From NCBI RefSeq assembly GCF_030646845.1, contig NZ_JAUSLE010000021.1, forward strand, positions 62,001-126,000: DNA of 64,000 nt, given 5' to 3'. Source of the DNA: Rhodoferax sp. (GTDB taxonomy: Bacteria; Pseudomonadota; Gammaproteobacteria; Burkholderiales; Burkholderiaceae_C). The position numbers were made by a program, and so were the translations under genes. This document shows, piece by piece, positions 6,889 through 15,652 of this stretch; within the stretch, counting starts at the first letter, position 1; every line of letters begins with the position of its first letter. Below the pieces are notes generated by a model. That model ran no database searches. It had not been told where the DNA came from and saw nothing but the letters and a program-made list of their open reading frames with translations.

Positions 6889-9267
6889 ATGTCAACTGCA
6901 AGTCCTGCCGTCTCCGTGACGGCGCTAAATAACCTTGATGATGCGCGCTATCCAGCGGGGCTGGATTCGCCTGTAACCGGTGCGGCCCCGGACAACCTGG
7001 CTCTTCTCGATGATCAACAGGAGTGGTCTGCCTTCAGCCGTCCAGACCCCCGGCTCAACGACTGCTGGGAGTCCAACCTCCTGATCGAAGGCATGCATTG
7101 CGCCGCCTGTGCGCTGACCCTCGAGGACGCGCTTCTGGGAGTGCCGGGCGTGGTGAAGGCCGAGGTGAGTGCCGGCAGCCACCGGGCGCGTGTCGTCTGG
7201 TCTTCCGAGCTGGTTCGGCCTTCTGACTGGATGCGGGCTGTGCAAAAAGCCGGGTACCGCGCCGTGCCCGCCAATGACGCGTTTGCCCGCGAGCGCCGCC
7301 GGGGTGAAGCACGAAAAGCGCTCTGGCGCCTGATGGTCGCCGGGCTGTGCATGATGCAGGTGATGATGTATGCGTATCCGGCGTACGTGGCAGCGCCGGG
7401 CGATTTGACTGCTGAAATGGAGCAACTCCTGCGCTGGGCCTCGTGGGTTCTGACCCTTCCGGTCATTCTTTTCTCATGCGGTCCGTTCTTTGGCAGTGCG
7501 TTGCGTGACATCGTGCAACGTCGTGTGAGCATGGATCTGCCCGTCGCTCTGGGAATGCTGATTACCTTTGTCGTCAGCAGCGCCGGCACCTTTGATCCCC
7601 AGGGCAATTTTGGCCGCGAAGTGTATTTTGATTCGCTGACCATGTTCGTCTTTTTTCTGCTGTCGGGCCGCTGGCTCGAGTTGCGTTTGCGTGACCGCAC
7701 GGCTGGCGCCCTGGAAGCGCTGATGAACCGGCTGCCCGACAGCGTGTCGCGTCTGCGCGATGACGGGACCTTTGAGCGCGTGCCTGTGCGCCGCCTGCTG
7801 CCCAAAGACGTCATTCGCGTCTTGCCGGGGGAAACGTTTCCCGCGGATGGCGTGGTGCTGCAAGGCGACACGCTGGTCGATGAGGCATTGCTCACCGGAG
7901 AATCGCGTCCGGTATCACGTGGCGTTGGTGGCATGGTGATCGCAGGCAGTCATAACCTCTCAACGGTGGTGCAGGTTCAAGTCGAGCGAACCGGGGACCA
8001 GACCCGGTTTGCAGAGATTGTCGCGCTCATGGAAACTGCATCCACAACCAAGCCGCCGTTGGCGCGCCTGGCCGACCGCATTGCCAAGCCGTTCCTGATT
8101 GCGGTTTTGCTGTCCGCGGGTCTGGCTTGTGCTTTCTGGTGGGGCCGGGACCCCGGACATGCGCTGATGGTTGCGGTGGCGGTGCTGGTCGTCACCTGTC
8201 CCTGTGCGTTGTCGCTGGCAACGCCGGCTGCCATGCTCGCGGCAGCGGGTACCCTGGCGCGCCGCGGCGTGCTGGTGCGCCGGCTGGAGGCGTTTGAAGC
8301 GCTGGCCGCCATCGACACCGTGCTGTTCGACAAGACCGGAACCTTGACGCGGGACGCCATGGTTTTGGGATCGACCCAGGTACGTGAGGGCGTCCCCGTT
8401 GCCCAGGCGCTGGCCATGGCAGCTGCTCTGGCGCAGTATTCGCTCCACCCGGTATCAAAAGCACTGGTGGTTGCCGCGGACGCGGCCGGCACTTCCCCGT
8501 CGTGGAAGGCGGACGCAGTGACCGAAGTCGCCGGCGGCGGGGTGTCGGGCAAGGTGTGGTTTGGCGACGCTGCGCAGACCTCGACGCAGCTGCGGCTGGG
8601 TTCTGCCGCGTTCTGCGGCGTTGTGCCGCCCCGAACGGAGTCGTTGCAGGCCTGCCTCAGTGATGAGCGGGGCTGGCTGGCGACGTTTGAACTTCATGAG
8701 GATGTGCGGCCTGACGCATTGGAGACGGTGGCGGCACTTCAACGCGAGGGTCTCATCGTGCATTTGTTGTCAGGCGACAGCGCTCAGGCCGCTGCACGGG
8801 TGGCGGCGCGGGTCGGCATCACTGAGTTTCAGGGCGGGTGTGCGCCGCAGGACAAGCTTGAGTTCCTGCGACATGCGCAACAGCGTGGCCACAAGGTCGC
8901 GGTCGTCGGGGATGGCCTCAACGACGGCCCGGTACTGGCCGCCGCCCATGTGTCGTTTGCCTTTGGGCAGGCGGTGCCTTTGGCGCAGGCACAGGCCGAT
9001 TTTGTGGTTCTGGGCGATCAGCTGGGCGCCGTCGTGAAATCACTGCGTCTGGCTCGTCGCACTCTGCGTGTTGTGCGGCAGAATCTCTGGTGGGCGGCCA
9101 TTTATAACGCGGTGTGTGTTCCGCTGGCCGTGGTGGGATGGCTCCCCGCCTGGCTGGCGGGTCTGGGCATGGCGTTGAGTTCCCTGCTGGTTGTGTTTAA
9201 CGCCTTGCGGCTGTCGGACCGTGCCAAACCACTGAAAAAATTTGATCGATCGCTGGAGAAAACCTGA
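6889..9267 (+). CDS. ccoI: Copper-translocating P-type ATPase for cbb3 oxidase assembly
   Basis: A 792-residue P1B-type ATPase. The N-terminal heavy-metal domain carries GMHCAACAL; the membrane metal site is TCPCALSLATP; the phosphorylation motif DKTGTLT and hinge GDGLNDGPVL follow. FixI/CcoI proteins move copper out of the cytoplasm to the oxidase assembly path. I prefer ATG 6889 to the in-frame TTG three codons upstream. The first 60 residues before the metal domain look like a degenerate extra segment. ccoS overlaps its stop, and the structural oxidase genes follow after a second Fnr promoter. Confidence 0.93.
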   Translation: MSTASPAVSVTALNNLDDARYPAGLDSPVTGAAPDNLALLDDQQEWSAFSRPDPRLNDCWESNLLIEGMHCAACALTLEDALLGVPGVVKAEVSAGSHRARVVWSSELVRPSDWMRAVQKAGYRAVPANDAFARERRRGEARKALWRLMVAGLCMMQVMMYAYPAYVAAPGDLTAEMEQLLRWASWVLTLPVILFSCGPFFGSALRDIVQRRVSMDLPVALGMLITFVVSSAGTFDPQGNFGREVYFDSLTMFVFFLLSGRWLELRLRDRTAGALEALMNRLPDSVSRLRDDGTFERVPVRRLLPKDVIRVLPGETFPADGVVLQGDTLVDEALLTGESRPVSRGVGGMVIAGSHNLSTVVQVQVERTGDQTRFAEIVALMETASTTKPPLARLADRIAKPFLIAVLLSAGLACAFWWGRDPGHALMVAVAVLVVTCPCALSLATPAAMLAAAGTLARRGVLVRRLEAFEALAAIDTVLFDKTGTLTRDAMVLGSTQVREGVPVAQALAMAAALAQYSLHPVSKALVVAADAAGTSPSWKADAVTEVAGGGVSGKVWFGDAAQTSTQLRLGSAAFCGVVPPRTESLQACLSDERGWLATFELHEDVRPDALETVAALQREGLIVHLLSGDSAQAAARVAARVGITEFQGGCAPQDKLEFLRHAQQRGHKVAVVGDGLNDGPVLAAAHVSFAFGQAVPLAQAQADFVVLGDQLGAVVKSLRLARRTLRVVRQNLWWAAIYNAVCVPLAVVGWLPAWLAGLGMALSSLLVVFNALRLSDRAKPLKKFDRSLEKT

Positions 9268-9404
9268 TGGATATTCTGTATTTGCTGATACCACTGTCAG
9301 TTATTCTTGTGTTCTTCATTCTGGGTGGACTGTGGTGGGCTATTTACCGTGGTCAATTTGACGACATCGAATCTGAAGGCGAGCGAATTCTTAAGGATTC
9401 ATAA
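9267..9404 (+). CDS. ccoS: cbb3-type oxidase assembly protein CcoS
   Basis: A 45-residue membrane protein starting MDILYLLIP, with one hydrophobic segment (about residues 4-26) ending in WWAIYRGQFDD, the usual CcoS signature. It overlaps the ccoI stop codon by one base (TGATG), so it is translationally coupled. CcoS is needed for cofactor insertion into the cbb3 oxidase. Confidence 0.9.
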   Translation: MDILYLLIPLSVILVFFILGGLWWAIYRGQFDDIESEGERILKDS

Positions 9405-9420
9405 GAATTATCAACAAGGG

Positions 9421-9434
9421 TTGACTTGCGTCAA
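9421..9434. promoter_or_regulatory. Fnr box upstream of ccoN
   Basis: TTGAC-TTGC-GTCAA, a symmetric variant of the Fnr site, is centred at 9427.5. A class II position predicts a transcript start near 9469, 23 bases before the ccoN ATG. This fits oxygen-limited induction of the ccoNOQP operon. Confidence 0.8.
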
Positions 9435-9491
9435 ACGGTATCCGGGTTTGCCATAGGAAACTCGATCCAAACAAACTGAGAAGAGGTGAAA

Positions 9492-10934
9492 ATGATATTT
9501 CCCAATGCGCAAGCGACTACCTACAACGACAAGGTCGTCAGGCAGTTCGCTATCATGACCGTGGTCTGGGGCGTGGTCGGTATGCTGGTCGGCGTGATCA
9601 TCGCCGCGCAGTTGACTTGGCCGGAACTCAATTTCGGTATTTCCTGGCTGAGCTACGGTCGATTGCGCCCTCTGCACACCAATGCAGTGATTTTTGCGTT
9701 TGGCGGCTGTGGTTTGTTTGCCTCGGCGTACTACGTGGCGCAACGAACCTGCCATGTTCGGCTCTTTGGTGACAAGCTGGCAGCCTTCACTTTTTGGGGT
9801 TGGCAGCTGGTTATTGTGGCTGCGGCCATTTCGTTGCCGCTGGGTTACACCCAGGGCAAGGAATACGCAGAATTGGAGTGGCCGATTGACATCCTGATCA
9901 CGCTGGTCTGGGTGTCATTTGCCATTGTGTTTTTTGGCACCATCGGCACCCGAAAAGTTCGCCACATTTATGTTGCGAACTGGTTTTTTGGCGCTTTCAT
10001 CATTGCGGTGGCTTTGCTGCACCTCGTTAACAGTGCTGCGATTCCCGCTGGCTACATGAAGTCTTATTCCGCCTACGCTGGCGTGCAGGATGCCATGGTG
10101 CAGTGGTGGTATGGTCACAACGCTGTGGGCTTCTTCCTGACGGCCGGCTTTCTGGGCATGATGTACTACTTCATTCCCAAGCAGGCAGAGCGTCCCGTCT
10201 ATTCCTATCGCCTGTCCATCGTTCATTTCTGGGCCCTGATCTTCACTTACATGTGGGCGGGTCCCCACCACCTGCACTACACCGCGCTGCCAGACTGGAC
10301 GCAATCGGTCGGCATGGTGTTCTCCCTGATCTTGTTGGCACCGAGCTGGGGCGGCATGATCAACGGCATCATGACGCTGTCGGGTGCCTGGCACAAGCTG
10401 CGCGACGATCCTATCCTGCGCTTCCTGATCGTGTCGCTGTCCTTCTACGGCATGTCCACCTTTGAAGGCCCGATGATGTCGATCAAGACGGTCAATGCCT
10501 TGAGTCATTACACGGACTGGACTGTAGGCCACGTGCATTCAGGCGCTCTGGGTTGGGTGGGTCTGGTCACCATGGGCAGTATGTACTATCTGATTCCGCG
10601 CCTGTTTGGCCAGAAGCAGATGTACAGCGTCAAGGCGATCGAGGTCCACTTCTGGACTGCCACTATCGGTATCGTGATCTATATCGCCGCCATGTGGATT
10701 GCCGGGGTCATGCAGGGTCTGATGTGGCGTGCCATCAACACGGACGGTACGCTGACCTACACCTTCGTCGAGTCCGTTAAAGCAACCTTCCCGTTCTATG
10801 TGCTGCGTTTGCTTGGTGGACTGTTGTATCTGACCGGCATGTTGATCATGCTCTGGAACACATTGAAGACCGTGAGCAACGGCCGCTCCGTCACTGTGAA
10901 TATTGCCGCACCAGTCGCTGCTGCCCACGCCTGA
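9492..10934 (+). CDS. ccoN: cbb3-type cytochrome c oxidase subunit I
   Basis: A 480-residue catalytic subunit with about 12 transmembrane helices. The heme and CuB histidines are in recognisable places: [41 protein letters not shown] and HVHSGALGW. It reduces oxygen to water at very low oxygen in the inner membrane. I place the start at ATG 9492, preceded by AGAGGTG; a GTG two codons upstream lies inside that ribosome site. It is the first gene of ccoNOQP and is driven by the Fnr box at 9421. Confidence 0.97.
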   Translation: MIFPNAQATTYNDKVVRQFAIMTVVWGVVGMLVGVIIAAQLTWPELNFGISWLSYGRLRPLHTNAVIFAFGGCGLFASAYYVAQRTCHVRLFGDKLAAFTFWGWQLVIVAAAISLPLGYTQGKEYAELEWPIDILITLVWVSFAIVFFGTIGTRKVRHIYVANWFFGAFIIAVALLHLVNSAAIPAGYMKSYSAYAGVQDAMVQWWYGHNAVGFFLTAGFLGMMYYFIPKQAERPVYSYRLSIVHFWALIFTYMWAGPHHLHYTALPDWTQSVGMVFSLILLAPSWGGMINGIMTLSGAWHKLRDDPILRFLIVSLSFYGMSTFEGPMMSIKTVNALSHYTDWTVGHVHSGALGWVGLVTMGSMYYLIPRLFGQKQMYSVKAIEVHFWTATIGIVIYIAAMWIAGVMQGLMWRAINTDGTLTYTFVESVKATFPFYVLRLLGGLLYLTGMLIMLWNTLKTVSNGRSVTVNIAAPVAAAHA

Positions 10935-10947
10935 GAAGGAAAATACC

Positions 10948-11574
10948 ATGGCAAACAACAACACAAGCGGCGGACTGTCGCATGAAAAAATAGAAACCAG
11001 CAATTTCCTGATGATCGTCTTGATCCTGCTGGTGTTGCTGGTTGGAGGTTTGGTGGAAATTGTTCCGCTGTTCTTCCAGAAATCAACCACGCAGCCCGTC
11101 AAGGGATTGCAGCCCTTGAATGCGCTACAGCTGGCCGGGCGTGATATCTATGTCCGCGAGGGTTGCTACAACTGCCATTCGCAGATGATTCGTCCGTTTC
11201 GTGCCGAGACCCTGCGCTACGGGCACTACTCGGTCGCCGGGGAATTTGTGTATGACCATCCGTTCCAGTGGGGCAGCAAGCGCACTGGGCCTGACCTGCA
11301 CCGGGTCGGTGGCAAGTACAGCGACCAGTGGCATCTTGACCACCTGAACAATCCGCGTGACCTGGTGCCTGAATCCAATATGCCTGCCTATCCGTGGCTT
11401 CTCCAGAATGCCGTGGATGGGGCAACCATGCCGGCGCACATGAAGGCCCTGCGGACGGTTGGCGTGCCCTACACCGATGAGCAGATTGCCAAGGCTTCGC
11501 AAGAACTCAAAGGCAAGACCGAAGTCGAGGCGGTTATTGCCTATCTCCAGGTCTTGGGAACTTCGGTCAAGTAA
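10948..11574 (+). CDS. ccoO: cbb3-type cytochrome c oxidase subunit II
   Basis: A 208-residue monoheme cytochrome c subunit. An N-terminal anchor (about residues 21-42) is followed by the heme motif CYNCHSQM near residue 73; late methionines near NMPAYPW can serve as axial ligand. The ATG at 10948 follows a GAAGGA ribosome site and lies 13 bases after ccoN. Confidence 0.97.
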   Translation: MANNNTSGGLSHEKIETSNFLMIVLILLVLLVGGLVEIVPLFFQKSTTQPVKGLQPLNALQLAGRDIYVREGCYNCHSQMIRPFRAETLRYGHYSVAGEFVYDHPFQWGSKRTGPDLHRVGGKYSDQWHLDHLNNPRDLVPESNMPAYPWLLQNAVDGATMPAHMKALRTVGVPYTDEQIAKASQELKGKTEVEAVIAYLQVLGTSVK

Positions 11575-11588
11575 GCGGGAGGTATTCA

Positions 11589-11732
11589 ATGGAATTCGAT
11601 ATCAACACCCTTCGCTCGATAGCCACCGTTTCTGCCTTCTTGACGTTCATTGGCATCGTTGTGTGGGCATACTCGCGCCGCAACGCCGCTGATTTCGAGA
11701 ATGCCGCCAACCTGCCTTTCGAGCAAGACTGA
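11589..11732 (+). CDS. ccoQ: cbb3-type oxidase subunit CcoQ
   Basis: A 47-residue protein starting MEFDINTLRSIAT, with one transmembrane helix and then WAYSRRNAADFENAANLPF, typical of CcoQ/FixQ. A GGGAGG ribosome site precedes it. It lies between ccoO and ccoP, its usual position, and stabilises the complex. Confidence 0.93.
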   Translation: MEFDINTLRSIATVSAFLTFIGIVVWAYSRRNAADFENAANLPFEQD

Positions 11733-11756
11733 CGAACCGCAATAAAAGGAAAAAAA

Positions 11757-12674
11757 ATGAGCGACTTCACAAGTAATTTCTGGTCGTTGTATGTCGCCGG
11801 GATCACCGTCGTCAGCATTCTGGCCTGTCTTCTGCTGCTGTGGTTCAGCGGCAAGGCCAAAGCCATGACAGCCAGTGACAACACCACAGGCCATGTATGG
11901 GACGGCGACTTACGCGAGATGAACAACCCCTTGCCGCGCTGGTGGGCCTGGTTGTTTGTCATCACCATCGTTTTTGCCTTTGTCTACCTGGCCATGTACC
12001 CGGGTCTGGGCACTTACGCCGGAAAATTGGGTTGGACGTCTACTGGTCAACACAAGGCGGAGCTGGATAAAGGCAATGCGGAGGTCGCGCCCCTGTACGC
12101 CAAGTTCTCGGCCATGAAGCCCGAAGACGTGGCCAGGGACACTCAGGCCATGGCCATTGGCGAACGTTTGTTCATGAACAACTGTGCCCAGTGCCACGGC
12201 TCCGATGCCCGGGGCAGCAAGGGTATTCCCAACTTGACCGACGGTGACTGGCTGCATGGCGGCGCTACGGCGACGATCAAGGAGACTCTGACCAAAGGCC
12301 GCAACGGCAACATGCCGCCCATGGCAGCCGCAGTAGGTACGGCGGAAGATGTCAAAAACGTCGCGCAGTATGTCTTGAGCCTGTCCGGTAGCCCGCACGA
12401 CTCCCTACAGGCAGCGCTCGGCAAATCAAAATTCGCGGCCTGCGCTGCCTGTCACGGGATGGACGGCAAGGGAAATCCGGCGCTAGGTGCACCGAATTTG
12501 ACAGATGATGTCTGGCTGCACGGTTACGGTGAGGCGGCCATCATTGCCATGGTGAATGCTGGCAAGGTCAACCAGATGCCGGCCCAGGCGGACAAGCTGA
12601 CCGAGGCACAGATTCATGTTCTGACATCTTACGTGTGGGGGCTTTCCAATAAGGGCGCCGCCACGGCCCAGTAA
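11757..12674 (+). CDS. ccoP: cbb3-type cytochrome c oxidase subunit III (diheme)
   Basis: A 305-residue membrane-anchored diheme cytochrome c. Two N-terminal hydrophobic segments (about 10-30 and 60-80) flank the NPLPRWW motif typical of CcoP; heme motifs CAQCH at about residue 143 and CAACH at about 229 follow. It passes electrons from soluble cytochrome c to CcoO and CcoN. The ribosome site AAAAGGAAAA is strong. ccoG follows after 41 bases. Confidence 0.97.
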   Translation: MSDFTSNFWSLYVAGITVVSILACLLLLWFSGKAKAMTASDNTTGHVWDGDLREMNNPLPRWWAWLFVITIVFAFVYLAMYPGLGTYAGKLGWTSTGQHKAELDKGNAEVAPLYAKFSAMKPEDVARDTQAMAIGERLFMNNCAQCHGSDARGSKGIPNLTDGDWLHGGATATIKETLTKGRNGNMPPMAAAVGTAEDVKNVAQYVLSLSGSPHDSLQAALGKSKFAACAACHGMDGKGNPALGAPNLTDDVWLHGYGEAAIIAMVNAGKVNQMPAQADKLTEAQIHVLTSYVWGLSNKGAATAQ

Positions 12675-12715
12675 GAGGCGTATCGTCACAGCAATCGATT
12701 ACGGAAAGAGCCCAC

Positions 12716-14152
12716 TTGAATAGCCAGGAACCCGCAGCCCGGAAGGTCATACCCATCGTCCCGCAGGAGGCCGACGAGGCCATGATTTCCCTGTATGCGG
12801 CGCACGAGAAAATCTATCCGCGAAGTGTCTCGGGGTTTTTCTCCAACTGGCGGTGGGGGATGGTCTTTCTGACGCAATTGGTGTTCTACGGACTGCCCTG
12901 GCTGGAGTGGGGGCAGCGTCAGGCCGTGTTGTTTGACCTGGGTGCCAGGCGCTTCTACATTTTTGGACTGGTGCTGTACCCGCAGGATTTCATTTATCTG
13001 ACGGGTCTTCTGGTTATCTCGGCGCTGTCGCTGTTTCTTTTTACGGCGGTGGCAGGGCGTTTGTGGTGTGGCTATGCCTGCCCCCAGACCGTGTACACCG
13101 AGATTTTCCTTTGGATCGAGAAAAAAGTTGAAGGCGATCGCTCGGCCCGCATGCGACGTGACGCCCAGCCCTGGTCCCTTGAAAAGGCTATGCGCAAAGC
13201 GGGCAAACACTTTTTTTGGCTGGCCTTGGCGCTTTGGACCGGGTTCACCTTTGTGGGCTATTTCACGCCCATCAAAGAGCTTGGCATCGAGTTCCTGCAG
13301 TTGAGCATGAGTTCATGGGAGGTCTTCTGGACCTTCTTCTATGGCTTTGCGACCTACGGCAACGCCGGCTTCATGCGTGAGCAAGTGTGCAAGCACATGT
13401 GCCCCTATGCGCGCTTCCAGAGCGCCATGTTTGACAAAGACACATTGATCGTGACCTACGACGCCGAGCGGGGCGAGCCGCGGGGGGCCAGGTCACGCAA
13501 AGCCGACACCGCAGCGCTGAACCTTGGTGCCTGCGTGGACTGTACGCTGTGCGTCCAGGTCTGTCCGACCGGCATTGACATTCGAAAAGGGCTTCAGTAC
13601 GAATGTATCGGGTGTGGTGCCTGCGCTGATGTGTGCGACACCGTGATGGACAAGATGGGCTACCCGCGGGGTCTGGTGAAGTACACCACTGAGAACGCCA
13701 TGAACCAGCATTGGACCAGTGCGCAGACCTGGCGTCATGTCTTCAGGCCCCGTATTTTGATATATACGTCGATTCTTGCGGTGATCGTCGTCGCCATGCT
13801 CGTCAGCCTGTCACTGCGCACGCCGTTCAAGGTTGATGTGGTCCGTGACCGGGGCGTGATGGCACGTGTTGTCTCCGGTGGCAAGATCGAGAACGTTTAC
13901 CGACTTCAGGTCATGAATGCCACTGAAGTGACGCAGCGTTACCAAATCACAGTGACTGGCTTGCCAGGCTTGATGGTGAGCTCCGAGAATGTCGTGACGG
14001 TGGATTCCACCCAATCGCGTTGGGTCGCGGTGCGGGTGCAAGCGCCCTTTGACACCGCGACACCGGGCTCGCACCCGATTCAGTTTGAGATTGCCTCTTT
14101 GGACTCCCCGGGGAGTCTTTCGGAAAAATCGGCATTTTTAGTACCACGGTAA
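12716..14152 (+). CDS. ccoG: cbb3 oxidase accessory ferredoxin CcoG (FixG/RdxA)
   Basis: A 478-residue membrane protein with several transmembrane helices, a CGYACPQTVYTEIF motif near residue 120, and two [4Fe-4S] clusters in CVDCTLCVQVCPTG and CIGCGACADVCD (about residues 272-305). The C-terminal periplasmic domain is of the FixG Ig-like type. Family members act in copper reduction for cbb3 assembly. The start is a TTG, chosen because GGAAAGAG stands at the right distance and no ATG comes before the conserved region. Confidence 0.93.
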   Translation: MNSQEPAARKVIPIVPQEADEAMISLYAAHEKIYPRSVSGFFSNWRWGMVFLTQLVFYGLPWLEWGQRQAVLFDLGARRFYIFGLVLYPQDFIYLTGLLVISALSLFLFTAVAGRLWCGYACPQTVYTEIFLWIEKKVEGDRSARMRRDAQPWSLEKAMRKAGKHFFWLALALWTGFTFVGYFTPIKELGIEFLQLSMSSWEVFWTFFYGFATYGNAGFMREQVCKHMCPYARFQSAMFDKDTLIVTYDAERGEPRGARSRKADTAALNLGACVDCTLCVQVCPTGIDIRKGLQYECIGCGACADVCDTVMDKMGYPRGLVKYTTENAMNQHWTSAQTWRHVFRPRILIYTSILAVIVVAMLVSLSLRTPFKVDVVRDRGVMARVVSGGKIENVYRLQVMNATEVTQRYQITVTGLPGLMVSSENVVTVDSTQSRWVAVRVQAPFDTATPGSHPIQFEIASLDSPGSLSEKSAFLVPR

Positions 14153-14161
14153 GGATTGGTT

Positions 14162-14449
14162 ATGCAACAAAGCACTCTTCGTTCGCCCGCTCCCTGGTGG
14201 AAGTTTGGACATGTCTGGCTGATCCTGGCGGGCCCGGCCATCGTGGTTGTCGCAAGTTTTGTGACCTTCTACCTTGCAGTGACGAGGCCTGATCCGGTCA
14301 TTTCTGACGACTACTATCAAAAAGGGATTGAGATCAACAAGACATTGGGGGACGATGCCAATGCCGCCAGTCTGGCGCCGGCATTGCAGGCGCGTAACCA
14401 TGCGCAGACCGGCGTTGTGCCGGCATCCAAAGACGCCACCAAACCCTGA
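14162..14449 (+). CDS. ccoH: cbb3 oxidase assembly protein CcoH (FixH)
   Basis: A 95-residue protein with one N-terminal transmembrane helix (about 18-40) and the conserved periplasmic segment DDYYQKGIEIN, the hallmark of FixH. It starts 9 bases after ccoG. The C-terminal tail (from about residue 60) is short compared with the longest FixH proteins, where the region is variable. Confidence 0.88.
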   Translation: MQQSTLRSPAPWWKFGHVWLILAGPAIVVVASFVTFYLAVTRPDPVISDDYYQKGIEINKTLGDDANAASLAPALQARNHAQTGVVPASKDATKP

Positions 14450-14481
14450 GCCTAACGGTTTCAACACGCAGGAACCCAAAC

Positions 14482-14772
14482 ATGTTGTCTCAACGAATGA
14501 TGTGGATCGCCTGGCCCGCCTTTCTGGTGGCATGCGTCCTGGAGGCGCTGGTATTTGCGATGGTTGACCCGCAAGACCTGCACTGGTTTGGCCAGCCCAT
14601 AGCGCTTTCACGTCAAGGCGTCTACACGGTGGCTTTTTTCCTGTTTTGGGGCATCGCCATGGTGTCCAGTGGACTGACGACATTGCTGGCGATGTCTCCG
14701 TTCGAGGTCAACCGCTGCCCGCTGCCGGACAACGACAGGCCGGATGGCTGCCCAAAGCAAGGGTCCTGCTAG
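14482..14772 (+). CDS. Small membrane protein at the end of the cco operon
   Basis: A 96-residue protein that I cannot assign to a named family. It has two clear transmembrane segments (about 8-28 and 48-68) joined by a short loop with DPQDLHWFG, and a polar C-terminal tail with three cysteines (CPLPD, CPKQGSC). It follows ccoH by 32 bases on the same strand and ends just before the convergent fnr gene, so it is probably the last gene of the operon. A role in oxidase assembly is inference from position. Confidence 0.75.
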   Translation: MLSQRMMWIAWPAFLVACVLEALVFAMVDPQDLHWFGQPIALSRQGVYTVAFFLFWGIAMVSSGLTTLLAMSPFEVNRCPLPDNDRPDGCPKQGSC

Positions 14773-14792
14773 GGCGGTGTTGCCAGGGAAAT

Positions 14793-15512
14793 TCAGTTGC
14801 AGGGTTTGGGATTGACAATATCCCTCAGCATGTCGGTGTTGAGAATGCGGACATGGCGTTGCTTGACTTCCACAATGCCCTCTTCAACAAATTTTGAAAA
14901 TGTCCGGCTCACGGTTTCGAGCTTCAACCCCAGAAAACTGCCGATTTCTTCACGGGTCATTCGGAGTATCAGCTCTGACTGGGAGAAACCCCGGGCATGC
15001 AGTCGCTGAACCAAATTCAGCAGAAACGTGGCAAGGCGCTCTTCTGCCCGCATGCTGCCGAGCAACAGCATGACGCCATGTTCCCGGACGATCTCACGAC
15101 TCATGATCTTGTGAACGTGGCGCTGCAGGGCATTCACTTCACGCGACAGTTCTTCAATCCGGTCAAATGGCATGACACAGACTTCGGCGTCTTCCAGGGC
15201 GACCGCGTCGCAGGTGTGGTGGTCATTCACAATGCCGTCAAGACCGATGACTTCACCGGCCATCTGGAATCCGGTTACCTGATCCCGACCGTCTTCTGAC
15301 GCCACACAAGTCTTGAAGAAGCCGGTCCGGATGGCAAACAGGCTGGTGAATTTCTCGCCATTGCGAAAGAGCGTGGTGCCGCGCTTGACCGTACGCCGGG
15401 CCGCCACCACGTCGTCGATACGATCCAGTTCCTCCCTGCTCAGGCCGATGGGCATGCACAGTTCCCGCAAGTTGCAGTTGGAACAGGCGACTTTGATGGT
15501 TTGAGGGTTCAT
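14793..15512 (-). CDS. fnr: Oxygen-sensing Crp/Fnr-family regulator
   Basis: A 239-residue Fnr protein. Cysteines at 10, 13 and 19 (CSNCNLRELC) and at 112 (AEVCVMPF) match the four [4Fe-4S] ligands of Fnr. The cyclic-nucleotide-like sensor domain is followed by a dimer helix and a helix-turn-helix with EEIGSFLGLKLETVSRTFS, whose recognition residues E..S.R fit TTGAT half-sites. I start at the ATG before NPQTIKVACSNC; an upstream extension is not conserved. It is divergent from hemN and surrounded by its own predicted targets. Confidence 0.95.
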   Translation of the reverse strand: MNPQTIKVACSNCNLRELCMPIGLSREELDRIDDVVAARRTVKRGTTLFRNGEKFTSLFAIRTGFFKTCVASEDGRDQVTGFQMAGEVIGLDGIVNDHHTCDAVALEDAEVCVMPFDRIEELSREVNALQRHVHKIMSREIVREHGVMLLLGSMRAEERLATFLLNLVQRLHARGFSQSELILRMTREEIGSFLGLKLETVSRTFSKFVEEGIVEVKQRHVRILNTDMLRDIVNPKPCN

Positions 15513-15545
15513 ACAAGTGATTTTGGCACCAAAAGACAGCCAGGC

Positions 15546-15559
15546 CTGATGTGGGTCAA
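15546..15559. promoter_or_regulatory. Weak second Fnr-like site near the fnr start
   Basis: CTGAT-GTGG-GTCAA has 8 of 10 consensus bases and is centred 40 bases upstream of the fnr start codon. It could mediate autoregulation of fnr, but the match is imperfect. Confidence 0.35.
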
Positions 15560-15586
15560 ATCTTCTGTACCTGCATGTTGACACTT

Positions 15587-15600
15587 TTGATGCAAATCAA
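15587..15600. promoter_or_regulatory. Perfect Fnr box upstream of hemN
   Basis: TTGAT-GCAA-ATCAA is a full match to the Fnr consensus. It is centred 59 bases before the hemN ATG; a class II start would fall near 15635, with CATATT at 15623-15628 as the -10 box. Confidence 0.9.
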
Positions 15601-15652
15601 GAAATCATTTTTTCTTTTCAGGCATATTTGACAGGCTTGCCAAGGAGTCGCC

